This document shows positions 5,169-6,235 of a stretch of DNA of 6,235 bases, one piece after another. The notes below the pieces were generated by a model that saw nothing but the letters and a program-made list of their open reading frames with translations, had not been told where the DNA came from and searched no databases. The position numbers were made by a program, and so were the translations under genes. The stretch covers positions 1 to 6,235 of the forward strand of contig JBKJML010000045.1 in the NCBI GenBank assembly GCA_046596415.1. The letters are read 5' to 3'. Within the stretch, counting starts at the first letter, position 1; each line of letters opens with the position of its first letter. This DNA comes from JBKJML01 sp046596415 (GTDB taxonomy: Bacteria; Actinomycetota; Thermoleophilia; Gaiellales; Gaiellaceae).

Positions 5169-5950
5169 TGCCCGCAGATCTCCTGCTCGACGCCGAGCAC
5201 ATCCGTAAGGAGTTCGGCGGCCTCGTCGCCTCGAACGACGTCGATTTCACGATCCCTCGTGGCGCCATCGTTTCGCTGATCGGCCCGAACGGGGCCGGCA
5301 AGACGACCTTCTTCAACATGCTCACCGGTGTCTACAAGCCGACCGCAGGGCGGATCCTGTTCGACGGCCACGACATCACCGGCCGCCCGCCGCACGCGAT
5401 CACGAAGCTCGGCATCGGGCGCACCTTCCAGAACATCCGTCTCTTCCCGCAGATGACGGCGATCGAGAACGTGCTCGTCGGCATGCACTCGCGGCTGCGC
5501 GGCGGCATCCTCGGCTCGGTGCTCGGCCTGCCGCGCGTGCGGCGGGAGGAGCGCGACGCCGCTCAGCGCGCGCACGACCTGCTCCGCTACTGCGGCCTCC
5601 GCACGCATCACGACGACCAGGCTTCGAGCCTCCCGTACGGCGAACAGCGCCGGCTCGAGGTGGCGCGCGCGCTCGCGACCGAGCCGAAGCTCCTGCTCCT
5701 CGACGAGCCGACCGCCGGCATGAACCCGCAGGAGACCGCCGACTTCATCGGCTTCGTCTCGAAGATCCGCGACGAGCGCGGGCTCACCGTGCTCCTGATC
5801 GAGCACGACATGAAGGTCGTGATGGGCGTCTCCGACCGCGTCACGGTGCTCGAGTACGGCGAGAAGATCGCCGAGGGAACCCCCGGCGAGGTGCAGAAGA
5901 ACGAGCGAGTCATCGAGGCCTACCTCGGCAAGGGGGCGACGGAGCAGTGA
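5168..5950 (+). CDS. livG: Branched-chain amino acid-type ABC transporter ATP-binding protein LivG
   Basis: Cytoplasmic ATPase subunit powering LivH/LivM, 260 aa, a normal length for LivG. All nucleotide-binding motifs are present: Walker A GPNGAGKTT (39-47), Q-loop Gln87 in RTFQNIRLF, the LivG-type signature LPYGEQRRLEVARAL (154-168) in place of LSGGQ, Walker B LLLLDEPT (174-181) with catalytic Glu179, D-loop AGMNP, and switch His212 in IEHDM. The insert between Q-loop and signature (about 106-130) is characteristic of LivG. The ATG at 5168 starts the conserved region directly and overlaps the livM stop; only a weak AGGA (5152-5155) precedes it, so coupling to livM translation is likely. Confidence 0.96.
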   Translation: MPADLLLDAEHIRKEFGGLVASNDVDFTIPRGAIVSLIGPNGAGKTTFFNMLTGVYKPTAGRILFDGHDITGRPPHAITKLGIGRTFQNIRLFPQMTAIENVLVGMHSRLRGGILGSVLGLPRVRREERDAAQRAHDLLRYCGLRTHHDDQASSLPYGEQRRLEVARALATEPKLLLLDEPTAGMNPQETADFIGFVSKIRDERGLTVLLIEHDMKVVMGVSDRVTVLEYGEKIAEGTPGEVQKNERVIEAYLGKGATEQ

Positions 5951-6235
5951 GCGCGAACGGCGGCGAGCGCGCGGTCGTCCTCGAGCTCACGGACGTCCAC
6001 ACCTATTACGGCTCGATCCACGCGCTGAAGGGCGTGTCGCTCGAGGTCCGCGACGGCGAGATCGTGACGTTGATCGGAGCGAACGGCGCCGGCAAGTCGA
6101 CGACGCTCCGCTCGATCCAGGGGCTCAACCACCCGCGCCGCGGGGCGATTCGCTTCCAGGGCCGCGAGATCACGAACGAGGCGCCGCACTCGATCGTCAA
6201 GTTCGGGATCGCCCAGTCGCCCGAGGGCCGCCGCC
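5947..6235 (+). CDS. livF: Branched-chain amino acid-type ABC transporter ATP-binding protein LivF, 3' end outside window
   Basis: Second ATPase subunit, paired with LivG. 96 complete codons are visible before the right edge, out of roughly 235-240 usual for LivF. It begins LELTDVHTYYGSIHALKGVSLEV (12-34), typical of LivF (the A-loop tyrosines are 20-21). Walker A is GANGAGKST (44-52). The Q-loop region reads AQSPEGRR (89-96), the PEGRR form usual for LivF. The signature motif, Walker B and switch histidine lie beyond the window. The GTG start overlaps the livG stop by four bases (GTGA, 5947-5950). GGAG at 5941 is too close and AAGGGGG at 5930-5936 rather far, so translational coupling to livG is likely. 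Confidence 0.93.
   Translation, partial: MSANGGERAVVLELTDVHTYYGSIHALKGVSLEVRDGEIVTLIGANGAGKSTTLRSIQGLNHPRRGAIRFQGREITNEAPHSIVKFGIAQSPEGRR

Overview
The window is a high-GC bacterial chromosome segment with strong G/C preference at third codon positions. It carries a complete-looking head of a branched-chain amino acid type (Liv/HAAT) ABC transporter operon on the + strand and, divergently on the - strand, a tRNA-Leu gene followed by a phosphofructokinase. A lipoprotein-type solute-binding protein, the group III phosphofructokinase with a pyrophosphate-type fingerprint, and the codon use all fit a Gram-positive actinobacterium. The style of the binding protein (Cys-Gly-Gly followed by a Ser/Asp/Gly linker) makes me think of the deep-branching class Thermoleophilia, but that placement is an inference.

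Layout. Positions 1-864 (-) hold the first 288 codons of a 6-phosphofructokinase, cut by the left window edge. Its ATG lies only 3 nt after the 3' end of an intact tRNA-Leu(CAA) at 868-951 (-). Positions 952-1440 have no convincing protein gene. They contain an imperfect tandem duplication (about 893-1098 and 1099-1317) in which the second unit carries a 59-nt tRNA-Leu fragment lacking its T arm and 3' acceptor strand. Each unit also has two small hairpins. A plausible promoter for the + strand operon follows at 1327-1355.

The operon runs SBP (1441-2826), a 15-bp perfect stem-loop (2851-2884), livH (2965-3963), livM (3963-5168), livG (5168-5950) and livF (5947 to beyond the window). The four membrane and ATPase genes overlap by 1, 1 and 4 nt, so they are probably translationally coupled. 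The binding protein is separated from them by 138 nt holding the stem-loop, which could set the excess of binding protein over permease. Together these genes encode one importer: an extracellular lipid-anchored receptor, two permeases (LivH, LivM) and two ATPases (LivG, LivF).

There is no clear sign of a wholly novel system. The less ordinary points are the tRNA/phosphofructokinase junction, which could yield a nearly leaderless mRNA after tRNA 3' processing; the partly duplicated tRNA-Leu, whose tRNA portion is identical while its flanks have diverged; the intra-operon stem-loop; and the uncertain start of livH.
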